Assembly (NCBI GenBank): GCA_006384855.1
Contig: VCJN01002786.1
Coordinates: 1-64,000, forward strand
From: Tetraselmis striata
Lineage: Eukaryota > Chlorophyta > Chlorodendrophyceae > Chlorodendrales > Chlorodendraceae
Reading direction: 5' to 3'
Length of the DNA: 64,000 nucleotides
The notes under the pieces were generated by a model. It saw nothing but the letters and a program-made list of their open reading frames with translations. It had not been told where the DNA came from and made no database searches. A program made the translations under genes and the position numbers. Below are positions 24,629 through 38,341 of the stretch, in pieces; the first letter of the stretch is position 1, and each line of letters opens with the position of its first letter.

Positions 24629-25515
24629 CCGTAATAAGTGCCTGCCCATTATTTGCCTATTGATTTTACATTTTCGCGTGCCTTCCGACCTATGCTTTTA
24701 AACCGAATAGTACAAACTGAGTCATGATGTTGGTGCCTCTACAGGAAAATCGGCGAGTGTCTTCTTCTAACCTACTCTTATACGGGAACACATGCGACCG
24801 ATCTACGGCACGCCAGCGGTCGGTGTCCATATCAAAGAGCTCATCGAAAGAGTATCGGGTGGTGCGATGAAGTTCAATGACACCAAGGCATCTTTTGATG
24901 TTATCACCTCCGTGTGGCGACAAAGTGACCAAATCATCGCCTTCGCAAGGTACCAAGCGGCATGTTTCGCAAGGCAGAGGTATGTAGGAGACACTCTTTG
25001 ACTTAACAATCGTTTGATTTATATGCCGTCGCGTAATTGCTTTCATCGTTTCAAAGATGAGATCGTATGTAATTATGTTTCCGCATGACACTCAGGGAGG
25101 TGCCAAAGCCGTGCGAGGTTGTTCCAGAGAGGCCTACACATGCCGAGCTGCTTCATTGTTGGCAGCCTTGGTTCATCGCAGGAGACTCGCCGCCACCGTA
25201 AGTACCGGCCTTCGACCACCATTAATAACTCTGTTCTACTTCTAATTATCACTTGTCTTTTGATAGCAAAGTAGTTTTTTAATGATCATATGACTGCATG
25301 GCCCGTCTAATACAATGCTATGCGCTAATGATACGGTTTCCAAGAAGCCCGCGGAGAATACCGAAAAGGCGACTCCAACTCATGCCGCGGCCGGGTATGA
25401 TTGTTTGCTCCAGTCGGGAAGACTACATGCTCGGGTTGATAAGACCTTGATAACACCACCGGCTCATATACAGTAAATCACTTTCAGGCTAAAATGTTGC
25501 TATGTGTCATGTAGG
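24629..25515. other. Intronic or non-coding stretch with short open segments
   Basis: A short open segment about 24740-24980 could be an exon on the plus strand, but frames are unclear. No domain seen. Confidence 0.3.
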
Positions 25516-26422
25516 CCCTCAAAGTCCCCCAAGAAGTCTAAAGCCGCAAAGCAAGCCTCAACGTTACCGGCTAAAGAGCCGAAGACGGCAAAGAAGAAGG
25601 CTACAAGCAAGTCATGTGCCCGGGCTCCCATGGGGTAAGTCCCTATATGCCGTAAAGGAATGCTTGATAGTAATTTTATTGTCCGAGTCGATGTCAATCA
25701 AAGCACGCGCGGCAATGACCCTCCAGACACTTATACACGGATGCATTTTCCAGGTCGTCTGCCGTGCCAAAAACTACAAAAGAGGCTGCCGCAGGCGGCT
25801 CGCAGGCAGCGCCGGCCGCCGTCCCATCAACTGCAACGTAAGTAGAAGGGTGGCATCTACATACATAAAAATTGCTAATAACATAGACCACACACCTAAA
25901 ATTAAGTATGTGCTACTTTGTGTTAAAATTGCACGGCACTCGGTGAGTCGTCGCAAGGGAAGGCGACACATGATGCATCAGCCGCGGCTCAAGTCGACAT
26001 GTACGTCTGAATTGTCAGTGAAGTTAATTCTTCGAATGAATCTTGATGCGCATGGATTCATCGATTCATTCACTTACAACAGCGTTGTTGCTTGTCATAG
26101 GCTCTCAAAGACCGCGGCGAAAAAACAGCCGGCAAAGGCTACATCAAAGGCAAAGACCGCATCCAAGCAGGGTGCAAACACACAAGCGCTCAGGTAACCA
26201 CTCAAGCCACATTATTTCGAGCTAATTAAATCATGTTTACCTTCCATTCTTATTGAAAGTTCCTCCATCTACTAAGCTATTTCTTGCATTTTTTCAGGAT
26301 GTCAACCGCTTCAGCTCTAGTGAAGTACAGGCGCCCACAGGACTCGACTCCTTCACAGCCAAACCACGACTGGTGCTTGAAGTACATTGACAACGGCACT
26401 AGTCAAGTGTTCTTGTATGAAG
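25516..26422 (+). CDS. Lys/Ala-rich linker exons of the methylase gene
   Basis: Four exons with standard acceptors and GTAAGT/GTAAC donors: 25516-about 25633 (KSPKKSKAAKQAS), about 25755-25839, about 26101-26194 (KKQPAKATSKAKTASKQG) and about 26299-26422, which reads STASALVKYRRPQDSTPSQP and LKYIDNGTSQVFLYE. The first three are basic and low-complexity, like histone-tail-type linkers or nuclear-targeting regions. The strand, spacing and donor style match the downstream ParB-methyltransferase exons, so they are probably its N-terminal part. Confidence 0.45.
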
Positions 26423-26675
26423 GTAACTTATGAAAGCTTTCATATGCCCTTAAACCATCGAACATATATATGGGTGAGTCCCGTACATTTCACACATATT
26501 GCACATATGTACACGTTTTGCACGTTTAGGGTTTTAGAGTTTGCAACTATATTAACACTTTCATTGCCTCTATGTTTATGTTTGGCGAAGGGTAGGTTTC
26601 TTTGTGTTAGACATTTGTACAAGTAATGACTTGAACGGAAGATTGCGATCCCGTGGAACGACTAATGCGGCCATG

Positions 26676-26798
26676 TTGTGGATGGGCGCATGCGTCCATG
26701 CTGTGGATGGACACATGCGTCCATGCTGTGGATGGAAGCATGCTTCCATGCTGTGGATGGACGCATGCGTCCATGCCGTGGATGGACGCATGCGTCCT
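26676..26798. repeat. 25-bp palindromic minisatellite in methylase-gene intron
   Basis: About five units of the same 25-bp repeat as at 22667-23090, inside the intron between exons ending at 26422 and starting at 26923. Confidence 0.9.
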
Positions 26799-28487
26799 TG
26801 ATGTATAGAGTTACCAGCAACAGTGTTCATGATGGACAAAATTGGATTTTTATGATGTTATGATTTCATGCATATAGTCTTCCTGTTGTTATTCTTTTTA
26901 CTAATAATGACTATTTTTGCAGACAAGGAAGAGAGATGCGACAAAGCCGGCACTTTCGCCGGTCCAACGGGAGCATACCCATGTTATTCCCCCATCAAGC
27001 TTGGTGATGTTGCATCAGTCGAGATAAGCGGGACAGATAGTCGGTTGTTCAGATTCAAGAAGGACAGCGGTGATTCAACGCAGGGTGTCCTCGCCATCTC
27101 TGGCATGGTTCCGAAATCCATGAACCCAACCCCTACTTCGTTATTATCGAGTATCTGGGGCTACATCCCTGCGTGGCTTTTCAACCCATGGTACGCAAGA
27201 GACACCATTCAGGACGTCCTGACTTCAAAAGTTGTGAACCTACACGCGAAGAAAAAGTCCCTTTCATGAGGAAGAACGCCAAGACAAACCTCTCCAACAT
27301 CTCCCTGAATGGTTACCTTGGCTTGTTTGCAACGCATGGATCGCAACATCTTGTCGATCCGAGCTCCGGGGTCAAGATTTTTAAGCCTTGTAACATTGAA
27401 CGCCAGGGTGCGTGATGGGCCCATTCATCGCTCATGAAAATTTCATCTATCCGATTCGTTGATGTCATGTGTGCTCCTAACTAAATTTCTATATAACTGA
27501 CTCTTGTTCTCCACTCAGGTACCGGGTGGCTCTGGGTCGGCTGGCACTTTCGAGCTACCAATCGAAGTCCTATCGCCTCCAATAGACGATATCGCCGCGC
27601 GTATGCTCCACATGCCTCATGTCCACGACATGGCTTCTGAGTTCGAGGTAAATAAGCCACCCTACTGCCGTAATGCAAATTTATATAAAAGCTGGAATTA
27701 TAATTACGGCAAACCGGTTGTTGAGCTCTCAATACAAGAATCGACAATGCGCACATGCCAACGGCAAGAATCATAGCCAGGGCAAGCTTAATGGTCTGGT
27801 GACCAGCAAGACGAGTTCTAAGACCTTGAAGCCAAGGGAGGTTGGCCAGATGTTGAAAACAGATGATCTCGGTTCCAAGGTATGATTACACCGGCTATTG
27901 TTGCTTGGTAAAACCCGAACCCCAGGATCAAGATTGCTGCAAAGTTTCCCAACGTTTTGCCATCTCACACATTTTTTGCTGACAAAGTTTTATTTACACA
28001 TAATAGGAGTGGATCGGAAGGATGAATCAGGAGTTCAACTTCTATGTCATCGTCGGTAATCACCGAAGGGCGGCTTCAAAGCTCGTGATTTCCCTAACCG
28101 AGATAGAAGCCCTCAAGCAGGAGCTATCCAAGTGGGAGTGCCTCGTTCTCTGCGCATTGAATGAACAGGTGGCGAGATACATCGGCAATTTATCGCCAAA
28201 ATGTCACCAATGCCAACACCACAATCAACACCCAGCTTGACAACTTCCGCCTTCTTCGCAAAGAATACGAGATGCTCCGCGAGATAGATGACAAGCGACC
28301 CGAGGGTGAGGGTGACGAAGAAGAGTTCTCTTACATGCGCCGGAGTAGCGAGAGCAAGGACGACCAAGTCACGGATCCGGTTATGAAGGAGAAGTACTCG
28401 AGGTTCAGCTACCTATGGAAGAGTTGCGGATTCGCTCTTAAGCGGAATCCAGAAAACGTGAGTGCCCTTCCCGAAATATATGTATAC

Positions 28488-28929
<442 letters not shown>

Positions 28930-29116
28930 ATGTCTATATATGTCAGGCAGTACATGTAACTTCTTGAATTATATTTACATCCTGAAACATATGAGCATAT
29001 ATCATCGACTATACATAATTATTTATTTAGGTTTTAGTTTAAGTTTGACATGGATTTATACTTTAGATTAGGAAACATCCCACAAGTCGCTGTGTCATAC
29101 ATGTCGAACAACTTCG

Positions 29117-29190
29117 CTTGTGTCCATGCTGTGGATGGACTCATGCGTCCATGCTGTGGATGGACGCAGGCGTCCATCATGTGGATGGGG
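29117..29190. repeat. 25-bp palindromic minisatellite, third array
   Basis: About three units in the same intron (28458-29288) as the TATATG tract. Confidence 0.9.
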
Positions 29191-32080
29191 ACATTGGGCC
29201 ACGTTGGATAAGATATGTGAAATCGCTGAAAAGACAACAAATACACATTTGTATATCCTAACAGTTGGCATTCTCTACTATTCTGCAGGGTCAATTGGGT
29301 CCGCCATCTTACGGTGCTCTTATCAAGGCTACTGTCATGAGGAAATATGACATTTGGAAGGCAATCGTGGAGCTCATGGCAGCGTTTCAAAGCGGGAGTC
29401 TGGAAATGCCGGAGCAAGGCTCTATTCCCAAGCTGCTCGAAGGATTGAAAAATAAGTCTGCCACCAAGCCAGCTGACAAAAAGGATGCCTTCATCATCAA
29501 AAAGTGCAACAAGATCTTCAAGTCTAGGTGTCTTGATAGGGGCTACATGCACTTCACCAAGAAGTTGGCATCGCAGTCTGGCATCGATTGCTACCCCCCG
29601 GACTCGGAGGAAGCCGATCAATCCCTCAAGCCGCATTTCCCCGAGCAAGTCCTGAAGGAGCTTACTGCTACATCACATTCACGGTGGGGATATCCAGAGG
29701 TAAGTCGTGCCATTCTCATATGCATACATCCCATCTGCCTCAACCATGCATGCATCATTCATGAAGAAACCTTGTCATGTGATGCTTAGATTCGGCAGGT
29801 GGTCGACCGGCTGATGAATCCCAGCGACAACCTGTCGTTTCCAAACGGCAGCACTTGCACTCCCGCCATCACTCACCTGAAGAACGTGGAGTATCTCAGG
29901 GGGGTCGTCCTCACCCACTATGGCCATGAATTCGGTAGGTTGCGCCAAGGAAATAACCGTACCTCGTATTGGTTGTATTGGCGCTTTGTCTATCGCAAGA
30001 GCTTACGTTTACCGTACGTCTCTATAATCCAGACGCGGATTGGGATACCTTTGTGGGCTCGACCGGAACCCGGACCAAAGCAATTTCCTCGGACCTTGAG
30101 AAATCCGATGCTCAAGGATTTGCTATCCTGCTCCACCCCGTAATCCGGTCAAAGGAGGATCAAATCCAAGCGTATCTACAGCCCATTCCGGCAGAGAAGT
30201 GGTGCGCATTTTCCCCAAAGTCCGGTGGGGCTTGATATAAAAATTCGCATTTGGCATTCCTTTTGGCTAAGTAAGGTGCTATCTCTTCACACACTCGCAT
30301 ATGCAGGACACCGCCTAAGGACCCTCTTCAATGGGAGTCGTCCATGAGGACTTTCTTTGCTACAACAACGTACACCGCTGCGAGGCAACAGCGCTAGCTC
30401 ACTCCGGTCCGGCAAAAACTCTTCCTGCAGTGGCACGATTGGATAAGGAAAGTCAAGAGCGGCTATTTCAGCAAGCGCGCTCATGCTGCGCCGTTGACAA
30501 AAGATGCCCAGCAATGGAATTTGATTCATCACCACCGTGATCTCATTTCAAAGTAGGCCCCCTCCTCCCCACGGCTGGCGGTGTCATGCAGGCAACCGGA
30601 ATGCACTCACTAAAACAAGAGAGACTTGTTTTTTGTTTATAGGCACATCATCATCAAAGGTGATTTCGACAATCACAGGGACAACATCAAGCAATTGGTG
30701 GCATCCACAGCGAAGCCCATATCTTTTCTCATCGCAGACAGCAACTACGGGCTCAACTTGGGCCCCTGGGATGTGGCATGGACTTCGGAATTCAAGAACA
30801 CACTGAGCTTGGTGGATCATTGCAACGATGGCCTGCAGAATTGCAAGTTCATCTGGTTCCTTACGGACCAGGCACTTCCCCATGCCATGGCCGCCATCTC
30901 CGAGCGCGACATGCAATTCAAGCTGTTCTATTGGAGCAAGAATTGCGGGAACTTCGCCGGCGACCGTTTCACATCCGACGGTGAGATCTTCTTGATGTGT
31001 TGGCCACCCGGCCACCAACTGGACATCTTCAAGGATCCCACTGAGCCCGAGCGGTACACTACCAACCCCTATTGCGCCCGCATACCATCCTCCAACATGT
31101 TCCGGCTGGAGTCACCCGATGTGAGCAAGCCCACCAACAGCGCGCAAAAACCAATTGCGCTCATTCGGAGGATCTTGGACTTTGCCACGGAACCGGGAAG
31201 TGTCATTTTGGATGTGACTTGTGGCAGAGGCACTACTGCGGTAAGTGATCCGTGGCCCGGGCATCAATGTCTATATTACAAGTAATACAACCAAAAGTGA
31301 ACAACCAACATTTTTATTGTCCGTCATCAAAATAGTGTGGCCGTCTGGTGACTTTGTGCATGCATGTGATTTTTTGCAGCTTGCTTCCATCGTCAGAATG
31401 CAAGACCTGGCTATTAGCCGCTAGGCCCGCATTCAAACCCCCGACTCCGTCATCTTGGTGGAGAAAGACGACACCCAGCAGGAAGGCGCCGTGACGAGGA
31501 TCAAAGAGTGGTTGGCTCTGAGCAAAAATAAAGCCGACGCGCTGGAGGATCGCAAACTCGGTACTTTTCCAAGGAAAGCTAGCGGTGATGTTGAGGATGA
31601 CGAGGAGGAGGAGGAGGCTGAAGAGCCTCTGGCGCAAGAACTCTGTTCGCTGGCACATGTGGGCAAGAGTATTGCTGCGGGCCAAGATGATGGCCACGCC
31701 ACTGAGGAGAACGAGCAAGCCAAGGCCAATGAGGACGTCGCCAATCCCGTTGGCGAGGATGATGATGATGAGGAGGAGGAGGAGGAGGAGGAGGGGGGGG
31801 AGGAGGAGGGCACCGGTGAAGACAATACCGGTAGCGAGGAGGATGAATATGATGATGATGAGGAGGAAACCGAGGAGGAGGAGGAGGAGGGTGGCCACTC
31901 CTCCGAGGCGGCGGATTCGGAGTGTGATGATGATGTCGATGCTGATGCTTCCAGCGATGTTGATGATGATGCGCTGGGTGACGACTAAGCCGCTTCCTGC
32001 CGCAAGCGGCCTCATGTGTGCGCGTAGGCCCTTTGGCGGCCGCGACAATTTTCCAGTTAAGAGCCGGCCATGAATACATG

Positions 32081-32085
32081 TGTAA
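32081..32085 (+). promoter_or_regulatory. TGTAA poly(A) signal of the methylase gene
   Basis: TGTAA 93 bases after the TAA stop at 31986-31988. Confidence 0.5.
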
Positions 32086-32599
32086 CAATGTGTCACCGCA
32101 ATTTATTTCGGAGCAATCATCTCCATCTTATTCGTGTCCTCACTTCATGCGGCCTTTCGGATGCATGACAAACATGATGATTTCGGAGCTTGTCTAGTAG
32201 ACTTTACCCTTGCATTGCTTTTATTATCATCCATGTTTTGCTGCATGCTAGCTTTGATCATACATAAAAATAGCAATGGCAATCTTATGGTTTCAAAGGA
32301 TGGTAGACCATTTCTATTACAGACTTAGTTAGCCATTCTAACACCACAGCGCGGCCCACTACATTACTTGGTGATACAGTATCAAGTTATATCCGTGATC
32401 ATCATCTGTACCAAGTTGTATCCGTGTCCATCACGTTGACCCATCCTTGCTAGCCCGGGGGCAAGACGTCGGCACTTGGATTATTTTGTGGGGTGTGTCT
32501 GGTCCCCTGAAATCAAGGGTTTTGAGGCCAACATTGCTTAACACCGCAACCATGAAAGTTTTGATGCATCCACCTAACATTTATTTTGAATCATTGTTT
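32086..32599. other. Intergenic, no gene seen
   Basis: AT-rich; no coding signal recognised. Confidence 0.4.
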
Positions 32600-33000
32600 C
32601 TGGTGATGGTGCGGCGGATTTCGTCTGCGTCCACTCCCACTGCGACAGGGTTATTGCCCGGCGTGTAACCCTTGCACCGAATCCATCACTCCGCCGCGGC
32701 GGATACGCGGGAGCCGTCGGTGTAGTATGTGAAGTGTTTCAGGTCGTTTCGTCTTTCCATGGCGGGGTTGTATGGACGGGATTGGTGTGGTCAGCGAACC
32801 GAGTTCCGGCGTAGCGGGAGGTATTTGCCAGTCGCATGGCGGTTTGTGAAGGCGGGGGCCTAATAATGCTCGGCTCTACCCGAGTCCGAGCCTACTGGCC
32901 GTTGATGCTGGGTGTTATTGTAGTCGAGGTCCGTGGAAGTGCGTAGTGCGGTCGGGTAATATGGCTACTCGGAGGGCAGTCTTCATCGTGGTTGAAACTA
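32600..33000 (-). pseudogene. LINE RNase H fragment (first Asp motif)
   Basis: The minus strand near 32740-32700 reads HFTYYTDGSRVSAAAE followed by an in-frame TGA. YTDGS is the first catalytic block of RNase H in LINE ORF2 proteins. Only a few hundred bases are recognisable. Confidence 0.55.
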
Positions 33001-33671
33001 TGTGGATTTATTGAGGTAGGGGGCATTAGTACACTCCCACCAGCCATTTCGTGCCGAGGTACCGTCGCGTCTGGGGCTAGCTGGGTGTGTTGGTCTGGGG
33101 ACCGGAATTTCGTGACGAATCACCAGAACGTCATTACTAATTTTTGAAATACAGTTTGGATGGTGCTGATGTCATCACCCCGATGTACGAGATACCCTGT
33201 ACCCTGTATCTAATTCAGCGGCGCAGGGCCTGATGTCGCTGCACCACAATAAAATGACACTGTACCTCCATAATGAACATCCGGGGCCCCTCCCCCTTTC
33301 ACTATTTACATGAACCAGCAGCAGAAGGGATATCAGGGTGGGTTCATTGCAGGGATAAGAAGTAATGTACTAACACGCACGTTTGTGCCCTCTCCGGCCC
33401 TCCCCCTCAATCACTATAGCGGTGGGTTCGCTATACGGGGATTCATTATAGGGGCAGTGTCACGGGTAGTAATGATGGATCAATACAGCAAAATACAGGC
33501 AAAGCGTCCAGAGACTGTACCGCAATATCTCTCAAGACTCGCGGGCCCGTATTCTCAAGACTCGTGGGCCCATCTGACTGCAACCCACGCACCGCAGTAT
33601 CAGCTCACCAATCCTTCACCCGACCACAGTCGCCCACCAGGTTATTGACAAAATACGGTGTTCGTTTGGTG
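33001..33671. other. Upstream region of the SBP gene
   Basis: No gene recognised. Likely holds the promoter of the SBP-box gene. Confidence 0.4.
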
Positions 33672-36600
33672 ATGGCAGCCGTCGCGGCGGCGGTGGTGCA
33701 TCGGGCAAGTCGCGGCGTCACTGTGCCGACGGCGATGCGCTGTCAAGTGCCGGGCTGCACCGTCAATCTCACCAAGCTCTCCGACTCGTACCAGCGCTGT
33801 CGGACCTGCGTGGAGCACAGCCGTGCGGAGCACGTAGAGATAGACGACACTAAGTTTCGCTTTTGCCAGCGGTGCAACAAGTATCAACCCCTGGAGGAGT
33901 TTGAGGCTGCGAAGCGGGCCTGCCGGGAGAAGCTCGCCATACACAACCGCAGGTACAGTTGCGAGTAGTTGCTAGTGTACTCATACCCAGAGCGCTCGTT
34001 GAATATCGACGCGGGTTTTTTTTATGTACTACCTGTATCCTCGCATGGTGACCCACTGCTGATACCGACGCCGCGCGCGTACTGCTCGGCACCGCCGCGG
34101 GCGACACGGGCGTCTCTCATTGTGGGAGACTGTCTGCTGCTTTGCGTCTCTCACTGCCAATTCGGGTTGTGCCAGGCGTGTGGAACGGCGGCGTAAGAAT
34201 GCGCAGCAGAAGGATATTGCCTCGGCGCTGGTCAGTGGGATCACGAAGAGGCCCGCGCCGGCCGACGACAACCAGGTGAGCGGCACACCCCGAGATGCCA
34301 AGCGACAACGTCTGTTATATAAAACCGGCTGCGTCCGCATGTGTAGAAAATTTGCCCGGCGCTGACAAGCTGGCGTGTCCCCGTACAGGAAACCAGTATC
34401 AAGGTGGCCCGACCGGACGGTGGCGCCCTGGAGCAGGCAGCACAGCCCCCGAGGACCCCGTGGTGGCGCTAAAGGAGACCGCGCCCAACAATCAGAATTT
34501 TCCGCCCAGTGGCACAAGCGAGGGGGGCGCTGCGAGCGGCTCCTCGGATGCGGAGAGCCAAGCCATATCCAACAGGCATACAGGTAACATCTGCGCGGGC
34601 TTGAGCTCTTGGTGGTTATTGTCCACGCGAGCACATACCTTCCATTACTGCTGTGAACGGAGCAAAGGCTGACTGGCCCAATACCCGCCGACAGACATTT
34701 TCTCCAACGTCTACCCGCCGTCTACTGACTCTTATGGTATCGCTTACGAAGGCACCGCAAGCGTCCGAGGATTCGGGTGTGGTTTGATTTGCAGCCGTCC
34801 TGTAGAGGCTATGCTCTGCGCCTAACAAATCATGTCCAGCTGTCGTCAAGGATATTCCGAGAATTTACTGCTCCTTCCCGTTGTTGCAGGGCTAGTGAGT
34901 CGAACTGGCATCACCCTCGGTTGAATTGCACAGATCTAGCTGGTAACTGTACCGATCTGCACCCCACCGACATGGTAAGTGTTGGATCCACCACCGTGCA
35001 TAATTCCCAATTGGCACTGCTGCAGTGGTGTCTTGCTGGCTCTGAAGCCCACGACACTGCGCAGGGAGGCGCAAAGCAATGGCCGATGCGTCCAGATGCA
35101 CTCTTTGAAATGGTGCGAGATCTTTGGAATCATCATTTTGCTTTGCCTTGGCGTGACCCCTTGCCCCCCCCTTCCCCCTCCCCCTCCCCCCTCCCCCCTC
35201 CCCCTCCGCCATTGTTATGCTAAATGTGTGCGGGGTTACCTGTCACAGATATTGGAGCTGCCTCCTGCCCCTGTGGCGCCAACCCAGCAGCCGATTGCGC
35301 CCACGCCAGACCAGCTGTTTGACATGCAGACCAATATGTTCCATGGGGTAAGTGCCCCATGTGTATTGCCGTAGAGCGATCACTGTTCGAACCTCCATTC
35401 ATAATTACTGCGATGGTTGTCGTGGATATTTTCCCAAAACTGTACCTGACACCTCCCAACGGGCTCGGCCCTTTTGCTGCGCAGGCCGAAAGCGGCAACA
35501 CGCATTTCTGTATTGGACCTGGCTGCAGCCACTGCGCCACGATGGGCAACACCAATTTCACCTGCCAAGCCACGGACTTGAATATGTCTGCCGTGCGCCA
35601 AGGCTACCTCCCCGAGCGCGCTGCTGGGTACAGCCACATCAACCAGATGCCGGAGTGCCACATGTCCAAGTTTTCCATGAAGCTAGACAGAGCCACTCCC
35701 GTGGATATCCCTCAGGACTTCATGAACCGCGTGCGGAGCATGTTTGAGGTCCGCGCCGCATCCGCCCCGGGATATGTCGCGGTCGTGCTCTGCCTTCTGT
35801 CTGGGCTCGTGACGCGGGATCACTCGGTGACACGAAAACACCCAGCGCTGACTTATTGTCCCCTGCGTGCTTGCGTAGGGCCATCAGGACTTTGACAGCA
35901 CCTGCGAGGTGATGGGCTACATCCGCCCCGGCTGCCTCCAAGTGACAGTGGACGTGCCGGTGAAGAAGGGGACGCCGCATGGCTCACCGGACATGCAGGA
36001 CCGGGCCGTGCGCGCCCTGCTGGATGCCACCCTGGGCTGGAGCAAGTTCAACATCGACATCGCCCTGCCTGGCGGCCGCGTGAAGTACAGCCCCACCGCA
36101 GGAACCACGCCTGGCCTTCCACCAACACGGGGCCCCGAGCTGACGATGGTCCAGATGGCGACTGCCGACAACACTGTGACGGCGGTTGTCAAGAACTGGC
36201 AGGCATACTCGGGCGTGTTCTCCGTCCACTGCAGACTGAAGGGCCGCTATGTCCCTGTCAATGTTGTGAATGCTATTCCGGCTGGCGGTGACCTCTTCTG
36301 CCTCACACTCAAGTACCCCCCCCCCCCCCCCCCCGCCAATCGCAATCTCCTACCAATGTATTCCCTGCAGCTTTCTCTCTGCGGTGAAGCAATTTTTTTT
36401 TGTATTCAATTGCACAGCCCTTTGGTTTGTGTTGCGCCACGAGCTTCGCGCTGATGCCGTCGATACGCCCACTCCCCAGGCTGGAATGTGCCGCCATCGG
36501 CCTCAGCTGGATTGAGATTGTCAACGACGACCCGGACCACTTCTACATCTCCGAGGCCCTGCCCTTGCTGATCACCGATAATGCCGACATCTGCGAGGAG

Positions 36601-38183
36601 GTCTGCCAGCTCACCAACTCGTGCCATCTCATGACCCGCGCGGAGGCCGTTGGCGTCCTCAAGGCGAGTCGCAGCAAGGCCCGAGTGCATTAATCAGCCT
36701 TTCCCAAGGACGCCGATGTCCACTTCGCGTGTCGACGCATGCATTGGTGTTCCTACGGCTAGCACGCCTAATGTCCTGACACCCCACCGACGCTGTGTCC
36801 CCCAGGATCTGGACAGCGTCCTGGGCTTTGACGAGCGTGGCGCCTACAGCACTGCCGCCTGCGCGCGCCTGGCGATGGTGGCGGCTCGCTGCGGCTGGAC
36901 CAACACTGTCCAAGAGTGCATCGACCTGGCCGGCGTCGACCTGGAAATGGCGCAGATGCTGGACGCCTGGCCCGAGCTCCTCCGCAACAGCGTGCAGTCT
37001 GGCAGCCTGCAGACGGTGGCCCAGGTGGCCAGCTGTTATGTCACCGCCGGCAGGGCTCTCCCACTGGCTGCCCACGATGCCCTGGGCTACACCCCGCTCC
37101 ACTGGGCCGCGCTTGTCGGCACCCCGGAGGTCATCGAGCTCCTGGGGCGTTTCGACGCGCACGGCCCACGCGTGGCACAGCGTCGCCGCCCTCTGCGCGC
37201 CCTGCCTCACCCCAGCTCAGATGCTGCTGGACCCCCAGGCCTCCATGCGAACCACCGACAACAGCGCGCCGCCCTCAGCAGCAGAACAGACTGACGCAGC
37301 TCCTCGGGGCACCGCCGCCGCGATGACTGGCACCGCCCAGGCGTCGCCTCAGGTGGCCATGATGCTGCCATCGCTAGCGGTTTCCATCGTTACCGCCTGC
37401 CTGTGCGGTGGCTGTAGCGGGCAGTGGGCAGTGGCCACATTTGCCGCGGTGCTCTCGGAGTTCGGGCTGCGGTGCTTCCTCCCGGCGGGCCTGGACCGCG
37501 CCAGGACGTCTCTGCTCTCGAGTGCCCCGCAGTTGGCGGACAGCTTCGGCAACACGGCGGGCCGCCTCGAGATCTCCGACCCCGCCCTGGATGAGCAGTA
37601 CCTCGGCTTCTGGCACTCGCGCGTGGCCATGTGCGACCCAGTGGTGATCGCAGCTGCAGGCCTGAGGCTGACCAGCCACCTGATGGCGCGCAAACACCCC
37701 TCCGTACAGTGGATTGTCCTAGCTGCGCTGTGGTTTGCATTGGTTGCGGCTTCAAGGTGCATCAGCTACAAGACGGCCAAGCACCGCGAGCAGGGCAACC
37801 TCGGGATCCAAGCCATCTGCTGGATCGGCTATTGCCTGTCCAAGTTTTGCGGTGCAGTGGACTCAGACACGCCCGCCAGGGGCCCCATCATGGCGCTGGT
37901 CGGGCCGACGGTGACGGCGCTGCTCCTCGCCGCTCAGTACTCCACGCTCTACCCAGTCAGGCTCCGCAACCGCGAGGCCTCGATGCTCGTCAACGGCGTG
38001 GGTGCGTTTGTCAGCGCCCTGGCCGGTGTCGCGCTGGCGGGGTCCGCGACCAGCCTGCTCCGCACGCTCCCCCACGCTGTCGGCCCGGCTCTCTTTGCTG
38101 GCCTGGGAGCCGCCGCCAGCTGCACAATTGCGGAGATGCGCCGCCTCGGAGATTTTTTTGCATCCATGAAGAAGACTGCGTAG
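33672..38183 (+). CDS. SBP-box transcription factor with ankyrin repeats and C-terminal membrane segments (CRR1/SPL1-like)
   Basis: Sequence-specific DNA-binding regulator; the algal relative CRR1 controls copper and hypoxia responses. Exons: 33672-33952, 34175-34275, 34397-34583, (one unresolved), 35249-35347, 35485-35748, 35879-36312, 36480-36663, 36806-38183. The SBP domain (exons 1-2) begins RCQVPGC and shows CVEH, FCQRC, RAC and the basic RVERRRKN nuclear signal. The second zinc site has Q (NKYQPLEEF) where His is usual. Then come the SPL1-type middle region with GYIRPGC, ankyrin-like sequence (DALGYTPLHWAALVGTPEVI, about 37075-37140) and about five hydrophobic segments (about 37360-38130). 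The 36663 donor is GC, not GT. A single-base frame change near 37,160-37,190 splits the last exon into two frames (extra base or assembly error). Intron 36313 begins GTAC followed by a C run. Domain order equals that of plant SPL1/12/14. Confidence 0.88.
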
Positions 38184-38336
38184 ACGCATCCGACACTCAC
38201 AACCCCTCAACCCCAAAAGTCCCACGACCGCTGCCCTTTTTTCCAAGCAACTGGCCAGCTGGCAGAATTCATAGTGTGTATGTACTTCGTCAGTGTGTGG
38301 GGGGGGCAGCCAAGGTGCCCAACTGCGATATGATTC

Positions 38337-38341
38337 TGTAA
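38337..38341 (+). promoter_or_regulatory. TGTAA poly(A) signal of the SBP gene
   Basis: TGTAA about 155 bases after the TAG stop at 38181-38183. Confidence 0.5.

Noticed and set aside
24690-25091. Minus-strand 133-codon ORF
   Set aside because: Lies within the plus-strand gene's span, opposite a possible exon; no domain and no splice support.
31378-31424. In-frame TAG at about 31422-31424 in the methyltransferase gene
   Set aside because: Using that AG as the acceptor (exon starts 31425) keeps phase and gives a normal motif I to next-strand spacing, so this stop is intronic.
31314-32096. 260-codon minus ORF rich in Leu/Ile, looking like a membrane protein
   Set aside because: Complement of the Glu/Asp-rich tail of the methylase gene (GAG/GAT repeats).
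36659-38341. Several long overlapping ORFs opposite the SBP gene's last exon
   Set aside because: GC-rich shadows of a real coding exon; the plus frames match SPL-type ankyrin sequence.
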